A stretch of DNA of 64,000 nt, taken from Tomocerus qinae. Its lineage: Eukaryota; Arthropoda; Collembola; Entomobryomorpha; Tomoceridae. Each line of letters starts with the position of its first letter. Position 1 is the first letter of the stretch. Position numbers and translations under genes: made by a program. The notes beneath the pieces are model-generated. The model worked only from the letters and a program-made list of their open reading frames with translations, did not search any database and was not told where the DNA came from. Shown one piece after another: positions 33,857-44,735 of this stretch. The stretch spans positions 79,546,001-79,610,000 of the forward strand of contig CM034546.1 in the NCBI GenBank assembly GCA_020055645.1, read 5' to 3'.

Positions 33857-34677
33857 GCAAAGCAAACTTTAAAAAATGTTTAATGATTATTATATAATGT
33901 AATGTAGCATGCTTATGCTTCATTGTTGGCTTAATGTACAGCATGTTGTACATGAAATGAAATATCGTTGTTGCGTTACTCTACAATGTACTAAGCAACT
34001 TGTTACTTCATTTATTGTAGATGCGCCAAGTGCAATTCAATTGTGGGATTATAATACATGAAAGATGAAGGTACTTGTTTTAACATTTCCTGCTTCAGTA
34101 ACTTAGATCACTCTACATTTTCTTATTTATTTTCTAAATGTATCTTAACACAATTTCACATACCTATAATGATTTAATATATTCTTATTTCCCACAAATG
34201 GTTTTTAGATTTTGATTTTTGTAAAGAATTCACCTTTTCAAGAAAAGCGAAAACAAACCGCCACGCCATAAATGTTCCAAATAGTAGTTTAGACGCAATA
34301 ATCGTATCCTTGGAAATTCAGCGACTGCTGTCTTATTTATTATTCTGCTGGTTTATTACTCCTAATTACCGTGTAACGGAATTCAAATTGCAAGGGTGAC
34401 TAGGTAGGCATAAATATCTGTATTATTTCAACTAGACGTATAGCATAATATATTTCAAATTTGGGAAATATATTATATGGTTTAATTTGAAATACATGAA
34501 AAAGAAATAATATTTTAGTAACTCTGAGAGTGGGAAAGTCAGTTGTCAATTAAAGGTATATAATATTATGATATGAAATTCAGAGCAGATAAAAACTTAC
34601 TTCAACATAATATTGTTGTTATTACGGTTGTATTTTGTGGCTAATTGTTCGTTTTTAGTGTTTAAATAATTGTTTAA
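33857..34677. other. Intergenic, 5' flank of copy 5
   Basis: Includes the array flank element at about 34069 (GGTACTTGTTTTAACATTTC). The rest is AT-rich spacer up to the piggyBac-type element. Confidence 0.5.
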
Positions 34678-35082
34678 CCCTAGCGTATGCAAGAGATTTT
34701 AAACGCCTGGCTTAGTGAAACTATCGACCACACAACCTCGGGGATTTTGCTATGCCTCAAGAATTTATTGCTCTTTCTAATGATGTATATATGAGGTTAT
34801 GTGGTCGCTTATAGCGGCTGTAAGAAATAAAATAATACAAAAAAGTTGACCAAAATAAACATTAAATACTAACATGCACACAGGTGTAGGCTCAGAGGTT
34901 TCGTAATTACGTGGGTCTGCATCTAGAGCCCTTGCTGTATTGACTATGCCATGAGAGTAGAAACCCGGAACCCTGACTTTCTCACGTGTATGCAATGGCC
35001 GTCACCGTACTCTTAATACATTGCCTACGCCCGTGTGCATGTTAATAAGAACTGTGCAAAAAATATGTTAGTATGGCTAGGG
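34678..35082. mobile_element. piggyBac-type non-autonomous element
   Basis: The left end reads TTAA then CCCTAGC and the right end GCTAGGG then TTAA (TTAA at 34674-34677 and 35083-35086). TTAA target duplication with CCCTAG termini is the signature of piggyBac transposons. At 405 bp and with no transposase frame it is a MITE. The inner part holds only a chance 72-codon minus frame. Confidence 0.8.
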
Positions 35083-35343
35083 TTAACTTGGAATTTTACT
35101 TGTCTACCTTTCAGGGCTTTAATTACTATTAGGTATGAGATTTAATTGAAATATCTAGATTTTAATTCACAAGAAATAATACCACCAATTGATAACTTGA
35201 TTAGACACATTAATTATGGTACTTACTTAACTAAACCACACCACCTACTTCAAGTTGATACTCTATCTCAAAACCAACTAATCTTTTTGATGTAACACAA
35301 CTATTATTAAAAAGGAACTCACATAGTGTAAGCATGGTTTCGA

Positions 35344-35450
35344 GTGGGAAATGAAAGATGTGGGACATTTCCCATTTCTCACTTGGAAAAGTGGGAAGCA
35401 AAAAGGTCAAGTGGGTGGGAAAATGGGAAATAGAAAAATGGGAAATAGAC
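35344..35450 (+). repeat. GTGGGAAA-rich tandem tract
   Basis: Irregular short repeats of GTGGGAAA, AAATGGGAAATAGA and related words, with one inverted run (CATTTCCCATTTCTCACTT). It resembles simple-sequence expansion; no gene. Confidence 0.6.
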
Positions 35451-35924
35451 CCAAATTCTGCTATGCTAAAATATACATCTCCACCATCATCGCACAAGAT
35501 TCACTCCCAAAACTTAGTTGTCATTTCATCTGGATGATTTTATTTACAACTAGATACATTAAAAGTCAAAGGTGTTGAGAGGTAGAGTATCATAATAATA
35601 TTTATAGAACTACAAGAATTTTCACCCAAAATTGATTCATTGCTTTCATGCATTTATTCTTCAATGGCTGTACAACTTCAAGAAAATATCAATTTAATTA
35701 CATAAATCATTTTTATAAATAAGAAAGGTTTAAACACCATTGCTTAAAAATAAAAAATGCTTATTGAAATGAAGTACATCAAATAAATAAAGGTAGGTAT
35801 AGAACGGAAAAATTCTGTATTTTATTATTAAACATCAAATGTCATCAATAATCGCATGTTTTAGCCAAAAATTTGTTTGAATAGATGCAGAATATTATGC
35901 AATAATATTATGTCTATTTAAATT
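35451..35924. other. Intergenic, no gene seen
   Basis: Downstream flank of lipocalin-like copy 6; AT-rich, nothing supported. Confidence 0.5.
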
Positions 35925-36837
35925 TCACTGGAGCCTGGAGCATATTTCATTTCTATATAAAACGACAGTATCTTTGGTAGAAAACCCCAAGGATAAGATT
36001 TTGTCGTCAATAACTTTCTTTTCTGTATCCGTAAGCTGGTTATTGATAGAAACAGTATGCCATCCAACTTGTCCATTTGGAAAACACCCGATAATCAGGA
36101 TAAGTGACTTGTTATCAGTATCAGCTACGTAGTAGTTATAGTTTTCATCTTTATAAAAACAATTTTATTAAATTAAGCTTGTCATTTATCTCTTTGAATT
36201 CCATTAAATGGCAACTTACAAATAATTTATGCAGATAAGAACTTACGATATTTTGTGCTAGGATTAAGATCATCACACAGAAATAGTCCTGGAGTGTCGG
36301 CTGAATATTTGCAGGTCCAATTAGATGACAGGTTACCAAATCCAAAATATTGGCCATCGAAGGTTTTATTTATATTTTCCACATTGTTGATTGATGTTCT
36401 GCTCTTGAGACAGAGGTCATCGAAATTGTCAGTAGAGGAAACCAATTCTCCTTTAAGTCCTGCTGCCAAATGGAGTCTTGCTACATCATTTCCTACAACA
36501 AAGTGCCATCCACCCGAAGGCTCCTCAGTCTGTATCTACGATTTTTATTTATTTATCAAAATTAAGCAAAGGTAGATTAATTAGTAATTGACTTATGTTA
36601 CACACTTTTACGGCTAGACTAAATGGCAGGTTCTGAGTTTGGATATTATTTAGTCTGGGTGAAAAAAAAATTATTTTGTATTGTACGTACCCAATTCCAG
36701 TCAATATCAGTGAATGGTTTTGGCGAAAAACACAAATTGGCAAATTGGTTTTGAGAGTCCTCGCAGGTAGTTTCACAATTTGCAAAATCAAGAAATTGAG
36801 AGGTTACACTTAAAAGACCTAGTAATGTAATGTACAT
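35925..36837 (-). CDS. Secreted lipocalin-like protein (array copy 6)
   Basis: Exons (minus): 36837-36691, 36535-36247, 36148-35925; 219 aa, phases 0 and 1. Signal peptide, then C-E-D-S-Q-N-Q-F-A-N-L-C-F-S-P. Exon 2 starts QTEEPSGGWHFVVGNDVARL, contains NFDDLC, NWTCK and GLFLCDD, and is two codons longer than in copies 3 and 5. Exon 3 has NYNYYVADTDN, IGCFPNGQVGWHTVS, LTDTEKKVIDDKI and ends EICSRLQ. All shared cysteines are kept. N-glycosylation sites NLS and NWT in exon 2. Intact frame and splice signals. A 106-codon open frame on the opposite strand of exon 2 is a shadow. Probably active; the lipocalin call is tentative. Confidence 0.8.
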
Positions 36838-36948
36838 TTTGTGTATATTATTGTTAGTTTTAAAACGGCAGTTACTTTTAGTTTCAAATACAGTAGCAGT
36901 TGATGAAAGGTATGGGATATTGAATGATAGCCATAAAGTCGTCTGAAC

Positions 36949-36956
36949 TTTATATA
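36949..36956 (-). promoter_or_regulatory. TATA box of lipocalin-like copy 6
   Basis: TATATAAA on the minus strand, 112 bp from the ATG. The surrounding block differs from that of copies 3-5, so only the TATA position is shared. Confidence 0.5.
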
Positions 36957-37460
36957 GTAATATTCTTTAAAAAATCTTGCTAAATCTATTTCGTTATATT
37001 GTTGCAAAGGATTAATGTTTCCACCCCCAACCATCAGTCACATATTATTTTGTATATTAATGTATGCAGTCTACAGGTAAACATAAATAGTACAAAACAA
37101 CAAATGTATAGTAGTACACGTTTTGTATGTATTGCGATACAACGTCATCAGTAGCATGATGAGATGACTCCTTCAAATATTGCATGTTTTAGTAAATGGT
37201 CTTAGTGAGTCACAATCACGATGCAGCTGGAATTAATATATTTAGGATCCACCGTGTATCCACAACATGATCTGTGTCATTTACCATGGATCATAAAAAA
37301 TTAAAGATACTTTATATACTTTAGCAAAGGTGTTAGCTTAACTCAATTTTTTAAATATGACATTTTTGTTATGGTTTATATTTTTATGAAGTTATAAATT
37401 GTACATGGCAAATTCTGCACTTCTCCGATCTACAGGAGTTATGTATCCGTATCCAATGAG

Positions 37461-37624
37461 CAAGGGCGTATCTAGAATCCAAATTTAGGGGGTGCTTGAG
37501 CATGTGACAAAAATTTTCTCATGCACAAAAATACTTTTTATTAAATTTTTAAAAAATATTTAGTTCCTTTTGGGAAATTAAGGGGGTGCTTAAGCACCCT
37601 AACACCCCCCTAAATACGTCCTTG
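37461..37624. mobile_element. hAT-type MITE, 164 bp
   Basis: Inverted termini CAAGGGCGTATCTAG and (complement) CAAGGACGTATTTAG with an inner GGGGGTGCTT pairing with AAGCACCC. Both sides carry the identical 8-bp target duplication CCAATGAG (37453-37460, 37625-37632). This is diagnostic of the hAT superfamily. Confidence 0.85.
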
Positions 37625-38628
37625 CCAATGAGCATGCTGAAGTTTTAGTGATTTTATTAAATTCTGCAATTTACTAGAATTATTTTCACGCCAAACCCCG
37701 TAATATTTAAACTATCACTATTATTAAAGGAAAGTTGTTGTTTGACGACTGTTGAAATTTTCAGTAAAATTGGTAGAGAGCGCGCTCTAGTCCTTTACAT
37801 CACCACATCAGTTTAATAACATTTTGGATAATTTATTTTCATAACCTTGGTCTGTTGAATTGGGCGCACTGTTGAAAGGAAGAGGAAGAGTCTTACAATT
37901 CGGCAGTGAGAAATAAGGATTTATTAATGTTATTTTTATGGTAATTTTTTATTGATAATAGTTTTATTTATAGCACTTATAATAAAGTTGATACATTTTT
38001 CTTTATCTTCAAGTGGTAGAAGAATACCATACTCATTTTTAACGTGATAATACCATTCATCCAGGATAAAAACGCAAAATTTGTTTTATTATCAAAGATC
38101 TCATGTAATGAGAGGAAGAAATGACCATTAAATTTCTACACTATTCACGCCAGTTAGAAGTATTTTGCTTCTACACCTATACAAGCCTACAAATTCCTTA
38201 AAGGAAACAAGGCTATAAATCTTGGTAGCAATCAATAAAGATTTAATTAGATGTAGTTTTATGCGTTATATAAGCTCCCTATGTACTATAAATATATATT
38301 ATATACAATAAATACATCTTTACTATTTGTAGTAATGTTAGTATAATTGTAACTTTAAGATAATATTATATTAAATACATTCATGAAATCCAACACATGC
38401 AGAACATACGGGCTGAATAGGGATCAGTTTAGTGGGGTAAAGCGTTTAGGTATATTATTACAAACAATATTCAGATATTCCATTATTCTCTGAAGATTCA
38501 CGGCGGGATATTTATTCAGACAAAAAGATGTAAATTTATAATTACTATTCCAGTTTAGCATTAAAATTCATTGTAAATTATATATCCTATTTAAGCATAG
38601 ACTCATAATGATTGTAGCAATTGTATGT

Positions 38629-38680
38629 ATCATCTAATTTTCCTGACATTTGTATTTGTTATATAAAGTGAAGTTATCAT
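38629..38680 (-). pseudogene. 3' relic of another lipocalin-like gene
   Basis: On the minus strand the end of exon 3 is recognisable: ACTTTATATAACAAATACAAATGTCAGGAA ending at TAG, translating SLYNKYKCQEN against TLYDKYKCPNEN of copy 5. The rest of the gene is not detectable, so the array once extended further. Confidence 0.5.
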
Positions 38681-39574
38681 CGATATATTTTACACATCTA
38701 CTAATATAGTTTGCCAGCAGTGCTTTGAGAAAAAGTAAACATTAATATGTACAGTCAAAATGGTTAACCATCGATTGCATGCAGAAATTTACGAGATCTT
38801 CAGAATCTCTAATGCATCACCAGACACAAAAAATTTTGAACAATGAAATAAGAGGAAACTTGAACCGATAAAAATATTTAAAATAAATCTCCTCTTTCAA
38901 CGTCGAATGTTTAGTGGCCATAAAACGACTCAACCGCGGTGCATAGGTATATTATTCAATTCAATATCTTAGTTTCAGCGGACTTTCAATGTAAATTGTA
39001 CGTTTTAATTACTCAAATATATCATGTTATGTTAATGAAATATCTTTCAGCGAACAATAAAGTGCATTTTTGACTATAAACTAATTTGAGAATCATGTTT
39101 ATAACACCTTTAATCAGAGATATGCCTTACGTCAGAATTTACTTAGTGTTTCTGTAATTAACGATCCGTAATTTGAGGTAATTACAACATTTAATATCAA
39201 CACCAAAGAGCTTAGGTATGTTGATTTTTATATTAATTTCATACAAACAAAATACATTTAAATTTATTAGGAACGTACACTCCAGTGATGAGATATTGGG
39301 GCACTATTACGTTTAAAATACGAAACTTAAAGGTATTTAGTATGTATTTCTGAAATGAGATGTCCAATCTAAAAGTTAAGTTTTATTATTCACATTACAA
39401 TCAAATATTTTAGATTTATTTTTCAGCACCATAATATGGCCCTTTTTCAGTAACAAACATTACTCACCATTGACCTAGGAGGCTTGGAACGAAAAAGTAT
39501 TGCAGAATTATTTAGCTGTAGACGCAATGTAATTCATGCAAAGTTTGCATGATATTTCGATATAATATTCAGAA

Positions 39575-39734
39575 CAGGACATAAAAAACACTCGGGTTTT
39601 TGCTATTTAATAACCAAAATTCCATCCCATAAACTCGGCATTTTGGGGTTTGTTTTTTGGGTTTGTTCTGTTTGATACCCAAAAACTCAAAAACCCAACC
39701 CAAAAATCCAGGTTTTTGGGGTTTTCATGCCCTG
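39575..39734. mobile_element. hAT-type MITE, 160 bp
   Basis: Termini CAGGACATAAAAA and (complement) CAGGGCATGAAAA. Flanks ATTCAGAA (39567-39574) and ATTCAGAG (39735-39742) match at seven of eight bases, as expected for an aged 8-bp duplication. The interior is full of TTTTTGGG / CCCAAAAA runs. Confidence 0.75.
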
Positions 39735-40378
39735 ATTCAGAGAACATTATATTATTCTCAAGCAGAAAAGCTGTCCTGTGTTTATTCCAGGAGAATAACC
39801 TTAATTATTTTGTATTCATAATAAAAAATTTATTTTAGTAAGAGTTTTATTTTTGATTTCTGAAGGGTAAGTATAGTGTTTAAATCAAAGTCGAAGATGA
39901 GACATCACAAAAAAATAATACCCAAATTTGGGCAACTGGAATTACCAACGATATTTTGAATTGGGGTACCATATTATACAATTATTTTATTTCAGAAAGA
40001 ATGAGTCTGCTCGGAAAGGAAAATATAATATATTAAAATGTGGGTAGTCCATAGCCAAAATAGTATAGGTACTAGGTACGCATAATTAGCAACTAGGAAG
40101 GTTTTCAGGGAGGAATACGTTGCCTCATAACAAGGATGCACCAAGGATGCAAAGGGCCTTAATTCCCTTTTCGTTTGGCAGTGGAAATGGCCTCTCTCTA
40201 GGTTTTGTTTGGTAGTTAAAATGAATTGAAAGGCCATTTACACTGTCGAACGAAAATTGGATTGAAGCTTTTTCCATTTTTAAAGGCTGTCCTATCATTA
40301 GAAAATATTTGGATACAAAATTGGCCATGATTTTTTATGAAAATGAAGTTATGAATTAGATTTAATCAGAGTAGACAG

Positions 40379-40384
40379 TTTATT
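40379..40384 (-). terminator. Poly(A) signal of the Cys-rich gene at 40428
   Basis: TTTATT on plus (AATAAA on minus), 44 bp after the stop codon. Confidence 0.5.
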
Positions 40385-40427
40385 ATCTAAACTATTGGAA
40401 AATCAAAACAGTTATAAACCAAATTAG

Positions 40428-41057
40428 TTAGGCAGAAGGGCAAAAGGCAACTTGTGCACCTGCTTGACCAAGTATGGCTCCACAGGTAAGTGAGCATCTT
40501 GCGGTTAACGGACAAGCTGAGCACCCTTCGGCAAGGGTGTTCAGACAGCTTAACGGAGTTCCACTGGCTTGTGTCCCATTCTTGCACGGAGGAGTCGCGC
40601 TAAGATCACATTGAGAGCTAGCGGAACAGTACTGCTTACAGCAACGGTTACAAACCGAATTAGAAGACGTAGTGGCTGCAACTGGAGATTGTGTCGTTGC
40701 AGTGCCTCCACCTCCACCTGACACAGGCGGTCGAAGCAGCGGAAGTGGGATGAAGAAAGTTCTTTCTAAAGTAGACAATTGAAATTAATATTCAATGTTT
40801 GTTTCCCTATAATTATGGAAATTAATTAAATTGTGTTGATGTCAATTATTAGCTCAACAAAATTACCAATTCCCAGTGGCGATCCTTTTGCAAATTTCGT
40901 CTGCAGAAAATGAAATTTTACATAATGTAACATTTATGATTTATAGCAATTTCAGTATTATTGTAAAATACCCACAATTTTTGTATAAAGTACTGACCTC
41001 TCCATGGCTAAATGATGTAGCAGCCAAAACCACCATACTGACTAAAATTGAATTCAT
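40428..41057 (-). CDS. Secreted 12-cysteine protein A
   Basis: Exons (minus): 41057-40998, 40901-40868, 40765-40428; 143 aa, frame continuous with phases 0 and 1. Exon 1 (60 nt) is a signal peptide (MNSILVSMVVLAATSFSHG). Exon 3 begins with a Pro-rich stretch, then a short Gly5 linker and a Thr/Ser/Ala-rich region. Next come two Cys modules: C-x2-C-C-K-x2-Y-C...C...C and C-L-N-T-L-A-x2-G-C-S-A-C...C...C...F-C-P. Twelve cysteines suggest six disulphides. No known family recognised. The paralogue at 42863 has the same exon sizes and modules but its Gly-rich linker sits between the modules. The first donor is GTCAGT, usable but not ideal. The two genes diverge from a shared 1.8-kb upstream region. 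Confidence 0.75.
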
Positions 41058-42862
41058 GTTTAATAGTTTTCAAAGTGCTCGCTGATATTTCTTATATCTT
41101 TAATCAAATCTTAAATTGAACATGTTGCAAAAGAGAGTCTGCAAACGTTCCAGAAGTTGTTGATACTTTAAATGCCTCAAATTCTCAATTTATATGTTTT
41201 CCCGTTGCAATGCCACTACTTTTCATTTCTTGGAAAACAACTTGGGCTCAATTACTATTTATTTAGTTGGGGCCGGTTTACAGGTGCAACAAATATTTAA
41301 TATTTGTAATTTCTTCCAACTATTCCACACTTTATTGAGATTACTAAATATAGGCTTCTTGGAAATAGAGCCTTATGTTTTTACCACAACAGATTTCTTT
41401 TTGCTTTTGTTAATTTTGTAATATAGATGTAAATAAACTATGAACACATGTTTGAATATAAATCGTTTACGTTTCTTAGAAACTCCAAGAGCTGGAAAAG
41501 TCTGAAATATCCAACATTTTGGTGAAATAAGGCCTCATTAAGGCGATGCGGTACATGTCAAACGTGCATAATGAAAGATTGCAATGCGATATAAAAGTTT
41601 AAAACAATTTCCACTTTTTTCAACAAATGTTACCAAACTTATTATAACTAAGTAGTAACTACCATTAAAAGCATTTTTCATACATAGCTTGCAAGCAATT
41701 TTTGATTTACCGATCATTTATCTTTAATTTTATATTTGTAAAAACGAAGGTATCTTAGTACCTTGTGTCCTAATAAGGGTTACACAAAACAAGATATGAG
41801 AATAGTATGGTGATAAAACTATGAAATGGGACAATGGATTACTAGGAAATGGGAGGTTAGCCAAATAAGAGTGTATGTAATCATGACCTATATATTTATC
41901 ATTTAACTATCCTCCATATTAGTATTTTACATATTAGTCCAAAATGATAGGTACTCTTAGAATAATAATACTAATCGAGTTATTTTTCGGAGAATTTCGA
42001 CAGCTACATATGCACAGGCACGAATCTGTCAAATAAGATTGTAAGGGAGTTCAATAATTTATTGCATTATGAATGCATATTGGTACAATAGGTACAGAGC
42101 AATTAATATGTAATGCAATTTAGACAAGTGCGTCATAAATGGATTATCAAAATGTTTTACAGCTCTGCAATTGCTTATACAGATGCAGCTGAATAAACAA
42201 ATTCAAAAGGAATTTCCTTATTATAATTTAAATGTCCACTTAAACTTAATTACTCAGAAAATCTTTATGTATGATTTTCAAATGTTCAGCTAAACAGCAA
42301 AGTAAGGATTAAGTCTTTATAAGGCGTAATTACACGACATATTATTGTGTATCTAAATTTTGCCAATTGTGTATACTTTCCACAACATGTCACAAAACTT
42401 GGTTTTAAAACCCGTTAAAAATTTGTTGTTCGATTGTAGTTATGGTATTAAATCATATGAAAAATATTTAAATATTAGAAAATTTAATATTTTGAAAGGT
42501 AGCTATTAAAAAGTTAAGTCATGTCATGAACTAGGAAAAAGTTGGTTCCATAAATGACATTATTTGTGATTATCAATTCTTGTATTTGACATCATGTTTC
42601 TAACATCCAATTCAAAATAAACTGTAATGTAAATAAGAAAATGAGAATAATGTTTTTATTGTCTCCATACAATTCCCCTATAAGCATTCAGAACCTGTTG
42701 ATACAGCTGAATAAACACTTTGAATTGGCAAATTTAGTAATTTCAGCTCATATAAAAGCGATTTTAAAGTACAAATTGACTATCACAAGTTGAACTTTGC
42801 AAAAAGTGCCACCAATCCAAAAGAAAATAACATCTTGGTTCAAAATTGAAAACCATAATAAA
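41058..42862. other. Shared upstream region of the divergent Cys-rich pair
   Basis: 1.8 kb between two head-to-head paralogues. A TATA box for the plus-strand gene lies at 42751. A 75-codon plus frame (41194-41421) has no supporting features. Nothing else seen. Confidence 0.5.
42751..42758 (+). promoter_or_regulatory. TATA box of the Cys-rich gene at 42863
   Basis: TATAAAAG, 112 bp upstream of the ATG. Confidence 0.55.
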
Positions 42863-43828
42863 ATGTTTTGCATTGTTGCGTTGACTCTCTTGGCTGTTTT
42901 CAGCTGTTGTGGTAATACAGCAGTAAGTACACATAATAATACTATTTTCAAATATAATAAAATCAGAAATTGAAATTGGGTAAGCCCTAAAATACTATAT
43001 TTTCGATTCAGAGTACTCCTATGGAAATTAGCAACTTCTTGCTACGCCAAAGTAAGATACTAAAATATATTACCGTTTAATGACTTTATAGCTACAAAAT
43101 TAATCATTATGTTATTATTTGGTCTAGCGGCTGAGTAGATTGGTTTTAAAATCCCCCGCAAAGTACCAAAAACTATATGCTGTACTGTCCCATAGAATAA
43201 TGTCCCATAGTTAAGTACCTTGAAAGAAGGGAAGGATAGGTGTGATTCACGTCTGGGACTTTTCTCTAAGTTGCTTTTCTCTGAACAAAACTAAGTATGA
43301 CGTTCCTTAGTGTGAATGTTCTGTGGGATTGTCCATCAAATCCTTCCCCGTCTTGAAAGAGTAGGCCTACTCTTTCAAGACGGGGAAGGATTTGATGGAC
43401 AAAAGCTCAGCGTTCTAACTCATTCAACTGCCGAACAACGTAAGGCGACAAGTTCGAATGAGTATTGATTTTCTAACTAGTTATTATTATATTATTACTC
43501 TCTTAAATGTCATTTTGCAGCTTTGCCACCATGCCCATCTATCTGTTGCAAAAAATACTGTACTGCGAATAGTGTTGCAACGTGCACAGGCACCAAATCT
43601 AACTACACTTGCGCAGCAGCATCGAGCGGTGGAGCAGGATCGGGTGCTGGAGGAGGATCGGGTGGTGGAGGATCTGCGACACCAGCGACTACACCCAAGG
43701 CGTCGAGTTGCTTCAATCCTTTGGCACCGGGTTGTTCGGCTTCTCAATGTACTCCACGTGCAAACTGCAAAAAATCTTGTGCTGCTTTGATTGATTTTGA
43801 TATTCCAATAGTTTTCTGTCCTAACTAA
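42863..43828 (+). CDS. Secreted 12-cysteine protein B
   Basis: Exons: 42863-42922, 43012-43051, 43521-43828; 135 aa, phases 0 and 1. Exon 1 (60 nt) is a signal peptide (MFCIVALTLLAVFSCCGNTA). Exon 3 holds module 1 (C-x3-C-C-K-K-Y-C...C...C), a 20-residue Gly/Ser linker with Thr/Pro and module 2 (C-F-N-P-L-A-P-G-C-S-x3-C...C...C...F-C-P). It has twelve cysteines, as in the divergent paralogue at 40428, but the Gly-rich linker has a different position. Intron 2 (469 bp) contains a perfect 70-bp palindrome (43331-43400). Downstream AATAAA at 43866. A 120-codon frame on the opposite strand of exon 3 is a composition artefact. Function unknown; the secreted disulphide-rich style fits a structural or defence role. 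Confidence 0.75.
43331..43400. repeat. Perfect 70-bp palindrome in an intron
   Basis: The arm starting GTCCATCAAATCC at 43331 is matched base for base by its reverse complement ending GGATTTGATGGAC at 43400, with GGCC at the dyad centre and no loop. It lies in intron 2 of the Cys-rich gene at 42863. It is GC-richer than its surroundings. No target duplication is evident. Confidence 0.9.
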
Positions 43829-43865
43829 AGTTAAAAGTTGGTCATGCAATAGTGACGGATTGACT

Positions 43866-43871
43866 AATAAA
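43866..43871 (+). terminator. Poly(A) signal of the Cys-rich gene at 42863
   Basis: AATAAA 38 bp after the stop codon. Confidence 0.55.
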
Positions 43872-44735
43872 AGAATCTATTGAAACAATGTCTATCAAAA
43901 TTTAATAGAATTATATAAATAGAATTGCTATTATTTTCCCAATCTAACGTATTGTGGACGAATACTACTAATATAAAGATTTGGGCACATAAAGTGGCAG
44001 AGTCAAGAGCCAATGTCAGACAGCGTGTTCAAAAACTTAGGTTGTATAAACCTTAGGGTTCTATTAGGATTGGAAGCTAACGTGCCGCTCATGGTATCCG
44101 AATCTGAAACGTATACCCGAGGATACCCAAATATACCCCTGACTAAAAAATCCATGGTTGCCTACACTTTTTTAAATGCAAATGTACTCCTCTGTTAAAC
44201 CTAGTCCTGACCAGGTTTACGATTTGAATATATGGATATCGTCAACAGCTCTTGTTAGCTGTCATTCTTAATAGTGCCCTTAAACCGTATAGGATAGTAA
44301 GTGCAAATCGGTTAAAAGAAGATTGGGTATACGATTTGGGAAACTCAGGTGACTATCAAAATACATTTTTTTGCCATTCTTGATTCAACTTCTTGAGTTT
44401 TATTCCGATTTTCTAATGAAGTACATTTTCGGAAAGGTAAAAACATTGGCTAGGATTTGGATTGGGAAACATTTTGATTTTTTGATAATTTAGGAGTAGC
44501 AATGGTTCAAAATTTTAACTGAATTTCTATCCAGAAGTCAACATTAAAGTGCGAACAAACTGAGGCAATAATTGGAAATTTTCCCAATTTAAATCCTAGC
44601 CAATGCGTATTTCATATTAGCAGGGTGAAAACATTTTCGAATTATTTATTCATTTGGATTAGTTGCGTGTTATTGATTAATAATTAATCCAACTCCGATG
44701 ATATGACACACTTGCAAAGCATACGCGTACCCTTT
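43872..44735. other. Intergenic, no gene seen
   Basis: A 61-codon plus frame (44013-44198) has no recognisable motif. Otherwise AT-rich spacer. Confidence 0.5.

Larger units (their letters stand above)
36957..40427. other. Intergenic; two hAT-type MITEs and a gene relic
   Basis: No gene supported in 3.5 kb. It contains the elements at 37461 and 39575 and the lipocalin 3' relic at 38629. The remainder is AT-rich spacer. Confidence 0.5.

Noticed and set aside
36255..36575. 106-codon open frame on the plus strand
   Set aside because: It is the antisense shadow of exon 2 of lipocalin-like copy 6; similar antisense frames occur over exons of the sibling genes and none is conserved as a protein.
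43458..43790. 110-codon plus frame over the same exon
   Set aside because: Different frame from the Cys-rich coding frame, no signal peptide, and it crosses the intron 2/exon 3 border.
43487..43849. 120-codon minus-strand frame rich in Arg, Thr and Ser
   Set aside because: It is antisense to exon 3 of the Cys-rich gene at 42863; its composition is the complement of the Gly/Ser linker.
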